The notes beneath the pieces were generated by a model. That model saw only the letters and a program-made list of their open reading frames with translations. It did no database searches and was not told the DNA's origin. A program made the translations under genes and the position numbers. Source: Leptolyngbya sp. O-77 (lineage in GTDB: Bacteria; Cyanobacteriota; Cyanobacteriia; Elainellales; Elainellaceae). From it: a stretch of 64,000 nucleotides of DNA. Shown one piece after another: positions 53,509 to 61,804 of this stretch. How positions within the stretch are numbered: position 1 is the first letter of the stretch; each line of letters opens with the position of its first letter. The stretch is from the NCBI RefSeq assembly GCF_001548395.1, contig NZ_AP017367.1, positions 2,083,001 to 2,147,000 of the forward strand. The letters run 5' to 3'.

Positions 53509-54951
53509 ATGCTAACCGGATCAATCTTGCAACAGTTGAGGGATGCTCACCAAGGGAGCCAGTCTCAGGGCAAGCGCCCGCTCAACTTTGGGGTTTATTA
53601 CAAAAACACGCTCGTCGCCCTGTGCCACGCGCTAGAAGACTCGATTTTGGAGCATGACTACTCGCCGCTGATGATTACAGCATTTCAGCGGGGCAAGTGG
53701 TATCTGCAAGAGGCCGACCGCTACGGGCAAATCGCCGAAAAGTCTCCGCAAATCGTTATCCTAGCGGCGGACGACGCAGGCTTTGCCGAACACCCTACCA
53801 GCCAGCGAGACAACGTGGCGCTGGTCAGACTGGACGATGCCGACCCCGTGGCGCAGGAGTGGCACCTGATCATCCTCTCGCCCGACTATACGGCAATGGT
53901 GCTATGTCAGGAGCTTGCCGAAGCGGACTATCTCAAAGCGGGCTTTCCAACACACGACCTGGAGCGCAAGTTCTACGGGCTGTGGACGTTTGAGCCGTCG
54001 CTGGTGTTGGAAACGGCGGAACTGGCGATCGCCCACATTGGCCGCTATAATCCCCAACTTCAGCAGCAGTTGACCCAGCAACTCAGCGCGATCGCCCCTC
54101 AAGTGCAGCAAGCCGACGCGCTCTGCGGCTCTCCCACGGCAGATAATCTGGGCGACATCGTGACGCGGGTGGTAGACTATCTGCAAACGCACCACGCCAA
54201 CGACCCCCAGGCAGACTTTCGCGATCGCTTTTCGGTCAACGACAACCTAATTTCCAACGAACTGCAAGCCTACCTGCGAATTGCTCAACTGATTGACCTG
54301 ACAGACCTTAGCAATCCGATGGCAGCGGCCGAAGTGGCCACGCTCACCGAGGCAATGGGCAATTTGCTCGATCTTCCCGCCTGGCAACTGCATCGGCTCC
54401 AGTTGGCCAGCCTGCTGCACCGCATCGCGCAGATCGACTCGGGCAGCACCGTTCTGAGTCCGGGCGTGTCGTCCCGCTATGACGAAGACGCAACGGTGCC
54501 CCTGTCCTGTCCGCTGATTCCAGGAACCCAATTGCTGCGGCGGATGAACCGTCTAAAGGCGATCGCCACCATCCTCACCCACCACACCGAGCGCTGGGAC
54601 GGGCAGGGCTATCCCGCTGGGCTACGCGGCGACGAAATTCCCCTGGAGTCGCGCATCCTGGGGCTGGCGATCGCCTTTCAAGCCCGCGTCACCCAGCTAA
54701 ACGCCCAGCCCAACGCCGACCCGCTGCAAACCCTGACCACCGCCCTCGACCAATGCAAAGCCGAACAGGGCCAGCAGTGGGACCCCAAACTGGTCGAAAC
54801 GCTGTCACTGCTAATTGCCGGAATCCAGCAAGGCTTCAGCCTACCTGCCGTGCTGCCCAAAATCGCCTCCGGTCTGTGGCTACTCGACTCCCACTCCGAA
54901 GAGGATGTGCTGGGGCTGTCGCGCTCAGCCAGTCCTGTCGAAGCGCCCTAG
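53509..54951 (+). CDS. DICT sensory domain with degenerate HD-GYP-like domain
   Basis: This 480-aa signalling protein starts with a DICT domain (1-180), recognised by LNFGVYYKNTLVALCHALED, LMITAFQRGKWYLQEADRY and WHLIILSPDYTAMVLCQEL. Such domains sit before GGDEF/EAL/HD-GYP domains in cyanobacteria. The C-terminal part is HD-GYP-like with THHTERWDGQGYPAGLRGDEIPLESRIL. However, the usual HD-IGK segment reads LLHRIAQIDSG, so the metal-binding Asp is lost, and DAFDA-like becomes IAFQARVT. Catalysis is therefore doubtful; a sensor or scaffold role is inferred. I chose the ATG at 53509. It precedes the pentapeptide gene by 28 bp. Confidence 0.85.
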   Translation: MLTGSILQQLRDAHQGSQSQGKRPLNFGVYYKNTLVALCHALEDSILEHDYSPLMITAFQRGKWYLQEADRYGQIAEKSPQIVILAADDAGFAEHPTSQRDNVALVRLDDADPVAQEWHLIILSPDYTAMVLCQELAEADYLKAGFPTHDLERKFYGLWTFEPSLVLETAELAIAHIGRYNPQLQQQLTQQLSAIAPQVQQADALCGSPTADNLGDIVTRVVDYLQTHHANDPQADFRDRFSVNDNLISNELQAYLRIAQLIDLTDLSNPMAAAEVATLTEAMGNLLDLPAWQLHRLQLASLLHRIAQIDSGSTVLSPGVSSRYDEDATVPLSCPLIPGTQLLRRMNRLKAIATILTHHTERWDGQGYPAGLRGDEIPLESRILGLAIAFQARVTQLNAQPNADPLQTLTTALDQCKAEQGQQWDPKLVETLSLLIAGIQQGFSLPAVLPKIASGLWLLDSHSEEDVLGLSRSASPVEAP

Positions 54952-54979
54952 TGTCCGGTTTGAACGCTCTGAACCTCCC

Positions 54980-55636
54980 ATGAACATCAAAGAAATTCAC
55001 GCCGGAACCTTGAAGCAGCTTGCTGGAGCCGACCTGCAAGACGAAGACCTGGCGGGCGCAGACCTGTCGCGGGCGAATTTGGCCGGAGCCAACCTGACCG
55101 GAGCCAGCCTCACCGAGGCCAAGCTGAGTGGGGCCCGGCTCGACGGCGCAACCCTCATGGGCAGCGACCTCAGCCGCGCCGACCTGCGGGCAAACTTCCT
55201 CGGCGCAAACCTGATGCAGAGCAACCTCAGCGAAGCTGACCTGCGCGGCAGCAATCTGCGCGGCGCAAACCTGATGCAGGCAAACCTGACTCGTGCCGTG
55301 TTCACGGGCGCATTCCTCAGCGGCGCAAACCTGATGGGTGTCAACCTGAACGGCGTTGATTTGCGGGGAGTCGATCTGCGCGGCGCAAACCTCAGCAATG
55401 CCAATTTGCAACATGCCAACCTGCGGCAGGCTAACCTGCAAGGTGCAGTCCTCACCGAAGCGAACCTGGAATCTGCCGACCTGCAAGATGCGAACCTGGC
55501 AGGAGCCAACGCGGTTGGCGCAAACCTGCTCTGCGCCGAGCTAGAGGGCGCGAATCTGGACGGGGCCAATTTGTCGGGAGCCTGTGTGCGGGGGACGAGG
55601 CTGGATGAGCAGAAGAAGGGAAGAAGGGAAGAGTGA
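54980..55636 (+). CDS. pentapeptide-repeat protein
   Basis: This 218-aa protein consists almost entirely of A(D/N)LXX repeats, about 35 units such as AGADLSRANLAGANLTGASL, starting at about residue 12. These fold into a right-handed quadrilateral beta helix. The ends are MNIKEIHAGTLKQL and a short charged tail that runs into the GAACGAAGA-type block. Cyanobacterial members are abundant and mostly of unknown role. It begins 28 bp after the DICT gene. The last few residues (DEQKKGRREE) are encoded by the repeat block. Confidence 0.93.
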   Translation: MNIKEIHAGTLKQLAGADLQDEDLAGADLSRANLAGANLTGASLTEAKLSGARLDGATLMGSDLSRADLRANFLGANLMQSNLSEADLRGSNLRGANLMQANLTRAVFTGAFLSGANLMGVNLNGVDLRGVDLRGANLSNANLQHANLRQANLQGAVLTEANLESADLQDANLAGANAVGANLLCAELEGANLDGANLSGACVRGTRLDEQKKGRREE

Positions 55637-55679
55637 AGAATGAAGAACGAAGAACGAAGAGTGAAGAATGAAGAGTAAC
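55611..55679. repeat. GAACGAAGA-type repeat block, locus 3
   Basis: Purine-rich GAAGAACGAAGAGTGAAGAATG-like units fill the space between the pentapeptide gene and rnc. The block also supplies the last codons of the upstream protein. Confidence 0.8.
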
Positions 55680-55681
55680 AA

Positions 55682-56401
55682 ATGACTGTTCTCCATCCTT
55701 CTCGTGAAACAAAACTGCGTGGGTTGCTGCAAAAGCTGGGGCTGTCTGCAATGGCTCCGGTGAACTTGGGGCTGCTGGACCAGGCGCTGACCCATGCGAC
55801 GGCTTCGACTAGCAAGAACTATGAGCGGCTGGAGTTTGTGGGCGATGCGGTGGTGAAGCTGGCGGCGGCGGAACTGCTGTATGAGCTGTATCCCAAATTG
55901 CCAGAGGGGGAACTGTCGGCGTTTCGGGGCATCATGGTGAGCGATCGCACGTTGGCCACTATTGCCGATCAGTACAACCTAGAGCGCTATCTACTGATGG
56001 GAGCCGCTGCCCATGCAAATCCGGTTGGACGAGAGACCCGCTTGGCAGACGCGCTGGAGGCGATGGTGGCTGCTTTTTACCTCAGTACCCAAGACCTCAG
56101 CCTGATTCGCCCGTGGCTAGATGGACACTTTCGGGCGATCGCCGCTGACATTGCCCAAGACCCCACCCGCCAAAACCACAAAGGCGCACTGCAAGAAATC
56201 ACCCAAAGTCGCTATCGCGCCCTGCCAGAATATCGCGTGACCGAAGTAGGGCAAGACTATGGTGATCCAGAACGCTTTATTGCAGAAGTCTGGATTCAGG
56301 ATCAGCGCGTCGGAATTGGCAAGGGACAGTCCAAAAAAGCAGCGGAGCAGGCTGCGGCGCAACAGGCCTACCTGAAGCTAAGCCAACAGCCTCCGCTTTA
56401 G
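55682..56401 (+). CDS. rnc: ribonuclease III
   Basis: This 239-aa double-strand-specific endoribonuclease acts in rRNA and mRNA processing. The RIII domain (about 15-150) has the signature YERLEFVGDAVVKLAAAE, the conserved VSDRTLATIADQ, and the second catalytic acidic site ADALEAMVAAFY. The dsRNA-binding domain (about 163-235) shows NHKGALQEITQSRYRALPEY and SKKAAEQAAAQQAYLKL. Full length and intact catalytic residues. The start ATG at 55682 lies directly after the repeat block. Confidence 0.95.
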   Translation: MTVLHPSRETKLRGLLQKLGLSAMAPVNLGLLDQALTHATASTSKNYERLEFVGDAVVKLAAAELLYELYPKLPEGELSAFRGIMVSDRTLATIADQYNLERYLLMGAAAHANPVGRETRLADALEAMVAAFYLSTQDLSLIRPWLDGHFRAIAADIAQDPTRQNHKGALQEITQSRYRALPEYRVTEVGQDYGDPERFIAEVWIQDQRVGIGKGQSKKAAEQAAAQQAYLKLSQQPPL

Positions 56402-56757
56402 CTGGATCAGACCCATCGCATTCAGCCAGAGGCATAACCCTTCCGCCTGCACTCAATAGGTACTTGAAACTTGCACCGCAGGTTTCGAGAATTTTGATTT
56501 GGAGGAAGTCGTATGAATCCGATTCGCCAACCCTGCGAACCGCCCGCGAAGCCGCCCGCTGGGTCAACTGGGATATCGACCCAACCGACTTTGCCATAGA
56601 AACCTGAGCCACCGATCGCAAAATGGCGATCGCAGTGTAAAAAACATCCAAAATTTTTACCGAAACATCTCCCAAAATTCACGGAAGTTTTTCACGGAAT
56701 CCCCTGGCAAATGCCTGAATGGATTCAGTGGAGTTCTGTAGATGTGCAGGTGCAATC
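56402..56757 (+). other. interval with a decayed gene fragment
   Basis: About 355 bases between rnc and the FecR-domain gene. A frame at about 56404-56607 encodes a C-terminal-looking peptide (LRTAREAARWVNWDIDPTDFAIET then stop) with GC-rich codon use like neighbouring genes but no good start. It may be a remnant. The rest looks like promoter and leader sequence for the next gene. Confidence 0.3.
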
Positions 56758-57702
56758 ATGCCTTATCGAAAATCGTCGATCGGTTTACTAGGGCAAGCTT
56801 TGAGGCGAATTTTGGGGCTGCGGCGGCGCTTCGTGTCGAGCCTGCTGGTCGGGTTTTGGGTGGTGTTGGTGATGGGGGCAGTGGCGCAGGTGTCGGAGGC
56901 GCAGACCAGCGTCATGCGCGGCACGATTACGGAGGTGCTGGATGGCAATCAGGTATTTATCCAAAACCGACAGGCACGGGTCAACGATGTAGCCAACCGG
57001 GGGCAGCAGGTGCGGACGGGTCGCGCCCGCGCCCAGGTGAATTTTAATACTGGCGCTGTGGCGCGGCTGTCGAATACCTCGGTGCTGACGGTGGGGCAAT
57101 GCGCTCAACTTCAGCGCGGCGTGCTGCTGATCAGCGGCGCGGTGAACGGCTGCACCTCGTCTGTGACTGCTGGGGTGCGCGGCACGACCTACATTCTGGA
57201 GGTAGACGACGACGGGCGCGAAGAAATCAAGGTGCTGGAGGGCGAGGTCGTGGTGACGAAGAACGACGCTGGCTTGATTGAACCTAGCAATTGGATAGAG
57301 CGGCGATTGCCCCCTCGTCTACGGGGCAAGCAGCTTTCGATTCCCCGCGTGCCGGGAGTCAGAATTCCCTCGACCAGACCCAGTCCGTCGCCCAGTCCGT
57401 CACCCAGTCCGTCACCCAGTCCGTTGCCCAGTCCTAGGCCTGGGGTCGAGTCAGACAATCCGGGCAATAGAGTCGTGCTGTCGGCGGGGCAAAAGGTCGC
57501 CACTCGGCGCGGTTCACCGCTGGGCCCCGTCGAAGACCTCACGCTGGAGGAGATTAATGCCATTCTGTCGGGCAGTCTGTTCAACGGCTATTTGCAATCG
57601 CTGCCAGGTTATGCCGCAATTCAGAGTACGCTTCAGCGAATCTATCCGGGGCTGTCGCTGCCGGGAGTGCCGGGGCTGCCCGTGCGAATCCCGTTTTTCT
57701 AA
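56758..57702 (+). CDS. FecR-domain secreted protein
   Basis: This 314-aa exported protein has an N-terminal signal segment (VSSLLVGFWVVLVMGAVAQVSEAQ). The FecR domain runs through about residues 50-165: ITEVLDGNQVFIQNRQARVNDVANRGQQVRTG, ARAQVNFNTGAVARLSNTSVLTV and TYILEVDDDGREEIKVLEGEVVV. A Ser-Pro repeat linker (SPSPSPSP, encoded by five 12-bp units at 57379-57438) follows. In gram-negatives FecR senses TonB-receptor ligands; stand-alone cyanobacterial members are uncharacterised. The start ATG at 56758 fits the signal peptide. Its 3' end adjoins a HAD gene fragment. Confidence 0.8.
   Translation: MPYRKSSIGLLGQALRRILGLRRRFVSSLLVGFWVVLVMGAVAQVSEAQTSVMRGTITEVLDGNQVFIQNRQARVNDVANRGQQVRTGRARAQVNFNTGAVARLSNTSVLTVGQCAQLQRGVLLISGAVNGCTSSVTAGVRGTTYILEVDDDGREEIKVLEGEVVVTKNDAGLIEPSNWIERRLPPRLRGKQLSIPRVPGVRIPSTRPSPSPSPSPSPSPSPLPSPRPGVESDNPGNRVVLSAGQKVATRRGSPLGPVEDLTLEEINAILSGSLFNGYLQSLPGYAAIQSTLQRIYPGLSLPGVPGLPVRIPFF
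57379..57438 (+). repeat. 12-bp tandem repeat, five units, in the FecR gene
   Basis: Units of CCCAGTCCGTCA (last two imperfect) encoding SPSP repeats. Each unit is 12 bp, so length change keeps the frame. Confidence 0.85.
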
Positions 57703-57709
57703 ATCCCGT

Positions 57710-57913
57710 TTTTTCTGAAAAGCCATGCTTTTTGGCCACAAAATCCAGCGCGTGATACCAGCAGTCGGCCAGCGCCGTTTCCAGCATATCGTGGGGCAGG
57801 GTTCCCCGGTTTGCTTGTCGAATTGCGTCAAATACAGGTTCCAGAAGGGCGCTGCCCGGTTCGTCGGCGGCGCTGAGGCAGTTGTCCAAGTCAAAAATGA
57901 TGGCTTTGATCAT
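57710..57913 (-). pseudogene. HAD-family hydrolase, N-terminal remnant
   Basis: The ATG at 57913 begins IKAIIFDLDNCLSAADEPGS, the DxDxT/S-like motif I of haloacid-dehalogenase hydrolases (FDLDNCLS). About 65 residues follow and then recognisable sequence ends at 57710-57716. The frame continues antisense through the FecR gene without family features. The fragment lacks motifs II-IV, so it is a broken gene. The junction carries a near-duplicate AATCCCGTTTTTCT (57687-57700 and 57702-57716), suggesting a deletion or insertion event. Confidence 0.7.
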
Positions 57914-58047
57914 GGTCTGATCTTCTAGCATTGCTTGAGATTCGGACAGTTTGCTCCAACACCGTTGCCCTCAAAGGCTTGCGCTGCTGCTTGTTCGCGC
58001 TGATGCACTCCGCATCGTTCTCATTTTAGAAGTAGGGGTTCTTTACC

Positions 58048-60069
58048 ATGCTGCAAAAGTTGCGCCGCCAGAAACCCATCCCCACCCCTCGCCCAACGGC
58101 GGCCCCGGCCGAGCAAAGAGACCCAGGGCGATCGCCCTGGCAGATTTTGGGGTACGGGCTAATCAGCCTGTGGGCGGTGACGGGGGCGATCGCCACGGGG
58201 ATTAGCCTAGGCACGGTGCAGTGGATGGAGCGACAGGCGCAGGTGTTGTTCTTTCGGCTGCGGGGCCAGGTAGAGCCACCCGCCAATATCGTAATCTTGG
58301 CGATTGACCAGGAATCGCTGGCGCGGGGAGCAGACGTGCAGGCAGACCCCGACCGCTATCCCGAACTGGCTCCAATTAAGATTTGGCCCTGGCAGCGGGC
58401 AGCCTATGCCCAAGTGATCGATCGGCTGCTAGACAACGGAGCGCGGGCGGTGTCTGTCGATCTGGTGCTGACCGACCCCAGCCTCTATGGGACTGAGGAT
58501 GATCGCCAGCTTGCGGCGGCGCTGCGGCGGCATCCGGGCAGAGCCGTACTGGCAGCAAACTATGAGGTGTTTGGCACGCCCGACGGCGGCGAGCAGAGCC
58601 AAATCGTCATGCCCAATTCCGACTTTGGCGCGGCGATGACGCAAATTGGGCTGATTAACTTTTTGCGCGATGCCGACAAGCGGGTGTATCAGTTGTCTGA
58701 CAATCTGATTGCCGAAGTGCTGCAACCCCAGGGCATGAGCGAGGGGCTGGATTCCTTTGCGGTGGCGACGCTGCGGGCAGCGCAGCTTGAAATTCCGGCA
58801 GTGACCACGGGCGACATTTTCTACTACGGCCCACCTACGACGTTTCGGCGGGTTCCCTTCTGGCATGTCCTCGACCCCACAAACTGGGCCGTTCACCAGC
58901 GCCAGGGTACGTTTCGAGATGCAATCGTGCTGATTGGGCCGCTCTCCAACGATGTCGGCAACGATTTCATCCCCACACCCTTTTCGGAAACGATGCCAGG
59001 GGTGGAAATTCACGCCAATGCGATCGCTACGCTGATGCAAGACCGCGTGATCCAGAACGCCTTGCCGACGGCGCAGGGGCGGGGTTGGTTTGTGCTGGCG
59101 CTGGTGGGCGGCGGCGGGCTGGCGCTGATGGCGCTGATTCGGCAGCCCGTGATGCAAATGAGTCTGGCAGTGGGGGCGATCGCCCTCTGGGGCACAATCG
59201 GCTACCTCAGCTTTACCGTAGGTCAGCAGATTTGGCCCGTAGCCGTGCCCTGCCTGGGCCTCTTCCTCAGCGGTGCCACCTGCCTCACCACAGGCACGAT
59301 CCATACCCAGCTTGAGCGTCGTCGCCTGCGAACCACCCTGGAGCGCTACGTCGCCGCGCCCATCGTGCAGGAAATCTTGACACACCACTCCAGCGATTTT
59401 CAATCCCTCCTGAAAGGGCGGCGAGTGCAGGCAGCGGTGATGTTTTGCGACATTCGCAGCTTCACCACGCTCTCGCTGGAGCTAGAGCCAGAAGCGCTGC
59501 TTGAGCAGCTCAACGAATATCTGAACGCAATGGTGGAGGCAATCTTGGCGGCAGGCGGCACGATTGACAAGTTCATCGGCGACGCAATCATGGCGGAGTT
59601 TGGCTCGCCCATTTCCCACGGTGCAGAAACCGATGCGCTGCATGCGATTCGGGCGGCGCTGGCGATGCGGCGATCGCTCTCCGCTCTGCAAGCCGAGTGG
59701 CAGCGGGCAGGCAAACCGATCCTGTTCAACGGCATCGGGATTAACTTTGGCGAGGCGATCGCCGGAGACATCGGCTCCATCCGCCGCCGCGAATTTGCCC
59801 TGATTGGCGATGCGGTGAACATTGCCAGCCGCGTCGAAGCCCTCACCCGCAACTTCTGGACTGACATCCTGATCACCGATTCGCTCTACGCCCTGGTGCA
59901 AGATCAGGTGGAAGTCGTCCCCATTGGCGCACAGGAACTCAAAGGGCGCAAGGACGAGAAGGTGATGCTCTACAGTCTGGTGGGCTTCAAAGGCGACGAC
60001 CCAACGCTGTATCACACGGTTCACAAACGGCTGCGGGCGTTTAAGGGGTTTGAGGAGATGCGGAGTTAG
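58048..60069 (+). CDS. adenylate cyclase with CHASE2 sensor domain
   Basis: This 673-aa membrane signalling enzyme makes cAMP. After a Pro-rich N-terminus, one TM helix (about 32-53) leads to an extracytoplasmic CHASE2 domain (about 75-340), then three TM helices (about 345-420). The class III cyclase domain is at about 455-650. Catalytic residues: metal Asp in VMFCDIRSFTTLSLELE, Lys/Asp in TIDKFIGDAIMAEFG (adenine-selective Lys), and Asn/Arg in LIGDAVNIASRVEAL. All are intact. CHASE2-cyclases are common in cyanobacteria and respond to unknown external signals. It precedes a GAACGAAGA block. Confidence 0.93.
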   Translation: MLQKLRRQKPIPTPRPTAAPAEQRDPGRSPWQILGYGLISLWAVTGAIATGISLGTVQWMERQAQVLFFRLRGQVEPPANIVILAIDQESLARGADVQADPDRYPELAPIKIWPWQRAAYAQVIDRLLDNGARAVSVDLVLTDPSLYGTEDDRQLAAALRRHPGRAVLAANYEVFGTPDGGEQSQIVMPNSDFGAAMTQIGLINFLRDADKRVYQLSDNLIAEVLQPQGMSEGLDSFAVATLRAAQLEIPAVTTGDIFYYGPPTTFRRVPFWHVLDPTNWAVHQRQGTFRDAIVLIGPLSNDVGNDFIPTPFSETMPGVEIHANAIATLMQDRVIQNALPTAQGRGWFVLALVGGGGLALMALIRQPVMQMSLAVGAIALWGTIGYLSFTVGQQIWPVAVPCLGLFLSGATCLTTGTIHTQLERRRLRTTLERYVAAPIVQEILTHHSSDFQSLLKGRRVQAAVMFCDIRSFTTLSLELEPEALLEQLNEYLNAMVEAILAAGGTIDKFIGDAIMAEFGSPISHGAETDALHAIRAALAMRRSLSALQAEWQRAGKPILFNGIGINFGEAIAGDIGSIRRREFALIGDAVNIASRVEALTRNFWTDILITDSLYALVQDQVEVVPIGAQELKGRKDEKVMLYSLVGFKGDDPTLYHTVHKRLRAFKGFEEMRS

Positions 60070-60077
60070 GGGGGGAG

Positions 60078-60190
60078 AGATGATGAGATGATGGAACGAA
60101 AACCAAAAAACGAAGAACGAAAAACGAAAACCTATTCTTCCCTCTTCGTTCTTCCCTCTTCGTTCTTCGTTCTTCCCTCCTCCCTCTTCC
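60078..60190. repeat. GAACGAAGA-type repeat block, locus 4
   Basis: Between the cyclase and the flippase-like gene. It begins GATGATGAGATGATGG, then GAACGAAAACCAAAAAACG, then GAAGAAC units and a TTCTTCCCTCTTCG partner. The first 45 bp are close to the reverse complement of 52770-52817. Confidence 0.85.
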
Positions 60191-60192
60191 CA

Positions 60193-61155
60193 ATGCCATC
60201 TATAAACCTCCGCCCCAAAGATTTCCTCCGCTGGGCCATTTTCGGCGGGGCGCTGTTCTTTTTGGCGCAGGCGGTGCGGCGACACTGGGCAGAGGTCGCG
60301 CAGATTCGGATCGAGGGGGCGGGCTGGGGGCTGCTGGCGATCGCCCTCCTAGTCACCCTCATCGCGCATCTCTGGACAGGCTGGGTTTGGGGCTGGATTT
60401 TGGGCGATTTGGCTCAGCCCGTTCCGGCGCTGTGGGCCACGCGCACCTATTTAAAGACCAACATTGCCAAGTATCTGCCGGGAAACGTCTGGCATCTCTA
60501 TGGGCGGGTGGTCGCGTCGCAGGAGCGTGGCATTCCCCTGGGCGCGGCAACGCTGAGCGTGCTGCTGGAACCGCTGCTGATGGCGGCGGCGGCGCTGATG
60601 CTGGGACTGGTGGGCATTCGGCAGGCAAACTGGGGCGTGCAGGCGCTGAGCTTGGTCATTGTGCTGGCAGGGATGCATCCCCGCGTGCTGAATCCGGTGC
60701 TGTCCGTGCTGCGGCAACTCAAGGGCAGGGGCAAAAAGACGGCTGATGCCGCCACAGATTCAGCAGATTCTGCGCCGTCTTCTGTGCCATCTGAGGCTAA
60801 ACCCTGGCAGCTGAAGCGCTATCCCCTGCGGCCGCTGCTGGGTGAAATCGGATTTGTGGCGCTGCGGGGGCTGGGGTTTGTGGCGATCGCCCTAGCCTTG
60901 CAGCCCGTTGCACCGGCCCAGTGGCTGCCGCTAATCAGCGGGTTCAGCTTTGCGTGGCTGCTGGGGCTGGTGATTCCTGGCGCACCCGGCGGCATTGGCG
61001 TGTTCGAGGCAACGGCGATCGCCCTCCTGGGCAATCAGCTTGCGCCCGCCATTCTGCTTAGCGTTGTCGCCCTCTATCGGCTGATCAGCACGCTGGCAGA
61101 GGCCATCGGCGCAGCGCTGGCGTGGCGAGAACTGGGAGTCCAGCGCCCACACTAG
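60193..61155 (+). CDS. LPG-synthase-TM / flippase-like membrane protein
   Basis: This 320-aa multipass protein is of the same family type as the one at 11908-12921 but not a close paralogue. It has about eight TM segments. Family motifs are TYLKTNIAKYLPGNVWHLYGRV (the P-G-N-x-W pattern) and PGAPGGIGVFEATAIALL (PGGxG motif), with a Ser/Asp-rich hydrophilic loop (DAATDSADSAPSS) between. A lipid-linked substrate transport role is inferred. The ATG at 60193 follows the repeat block directly. Confidence 0.8.
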   Translation: MPSINLRPKDFLRWAIFGGALFFLAQAVRRHWAEVAQIRIEGAGWGLLAIALLVTLIAHLWTGWVWGWILGDLAQPVPALWATRTYLKTNIAKYLPGNVWHLYGRVVASQERGIPLGAATLSVLLEPLLMAAAALMLGLVGIRQANWGVQALSLVIVLAGMHPRVLNPVLSVLRQLKGRGKKTADAATDSADSAPSSVPSEAKPWQLKRYPLRPLLGEIGFVALRGLGFVAIALALQPVAPAQWLPLISGFSFAWLLGLVIPGAPGGIGVFEATAIALLGNQLAPAILLSVVALYRLISTLAEAIGAALAWRELGVQRPH

Positions 61156-61293
61156 CGGGGCAACCCAGACGGGCGATCGCTCGGTAATCATCTTTCAACC
61201 CCAGCAGCAGCTAGAATTGTTTCGCCAAGACGACTGGATGCAAGCGGGAGTGTGCTACGGGCAGCGGCGACCCTGTGCATCCAGCACCACGCA

Positions 61294-61689
61294 TCAACCG
61301 TTGTTCACGCTGATGCGGCTATTGGCACCCGCCACGTCATCAATGGGAACAACGGGCGTAAAGTAAGGCTCATCCTCAATCGGCATGGCGGAAAGCGGCT
61401 CGTCGTTGAGCAACAAGTCCGGGTCGCGGCCCGTCGGAGTCGTGCTGCCGCCATTGCTGCCAGGATTGTTAAGAGAGGGCGGACGGGACATCGGACTGAC
61501 TGGATTGGGCGCAGCAGCCGGAGGACGAGTCGAGTTGCCACACAGTCGATTCAGATCCAGCACTTGCCCGCTGCTGGTTTCCATATAGCAAGACAGGTCG
61601 CGGTTATCAAGCGGATTGCTGAGGGTGGCTTGCGGAAGAAGGGCGATCGCCCCAGCACCAGACAGCACTAACAGGATGTGTTTCAGCAT
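61294..61689 (-). CDS. small secreted protein, unknown
   Basis: This 131-aa protein has a signal peptide (HILLVLSGAGAIALLPQATLS). The CYMETSSGQVLDLNRLCG segment with paired Cys may form a disulfide. A Pro/Asn/Ser-rich disordered tail follows. I have seen similar short CYM-x-TSSG-x-x-x-DL-x-x-LC patterns in cyanobacterial hypothetical proteins, but I know no function. It is convergent with the flippase-like gene. Confidence 0.65.
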   Translation of the reverse strand: MLKHILLVLSGAGAIALLPQATLSNPLDNRDLSCYMETSSGQVLDLNRLCGNSTRPPAAAPNPVSPMSRPPSLNNPGSNGGSTTPTGRDPDLLLNDEPLSAMPIEDEPYFTPVVPIDDVAGANSRISVNNG

Positions 61690-61770
61690 AGGAGTTTGCT
61701 CAGAATTTACTCACGATGAAATTGCGGTCACGTTCTCAAAAATTCGGTCAAACAATCGTCAAAACGATCT

Positions 61771-61802
61771 CCGAAAATCGCCAATCCAAAATCCAAAATC
61801 AC
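61771..61802. repeat. AATCCAAAATC-type short repeat
   Basis: A CCGAAAATC/CCAATCCAAAATCCAAAATC block just upstream of the small secreted protein and at the 3' end of the NicO-type gene. Confidence 0.7.
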
Positions 61803-61804
61803 CC

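Noticed and set aside
61139..61293. A short coding-looking stretch after the flippase-like gene
   Set aside because: No start, no motif and little open length.
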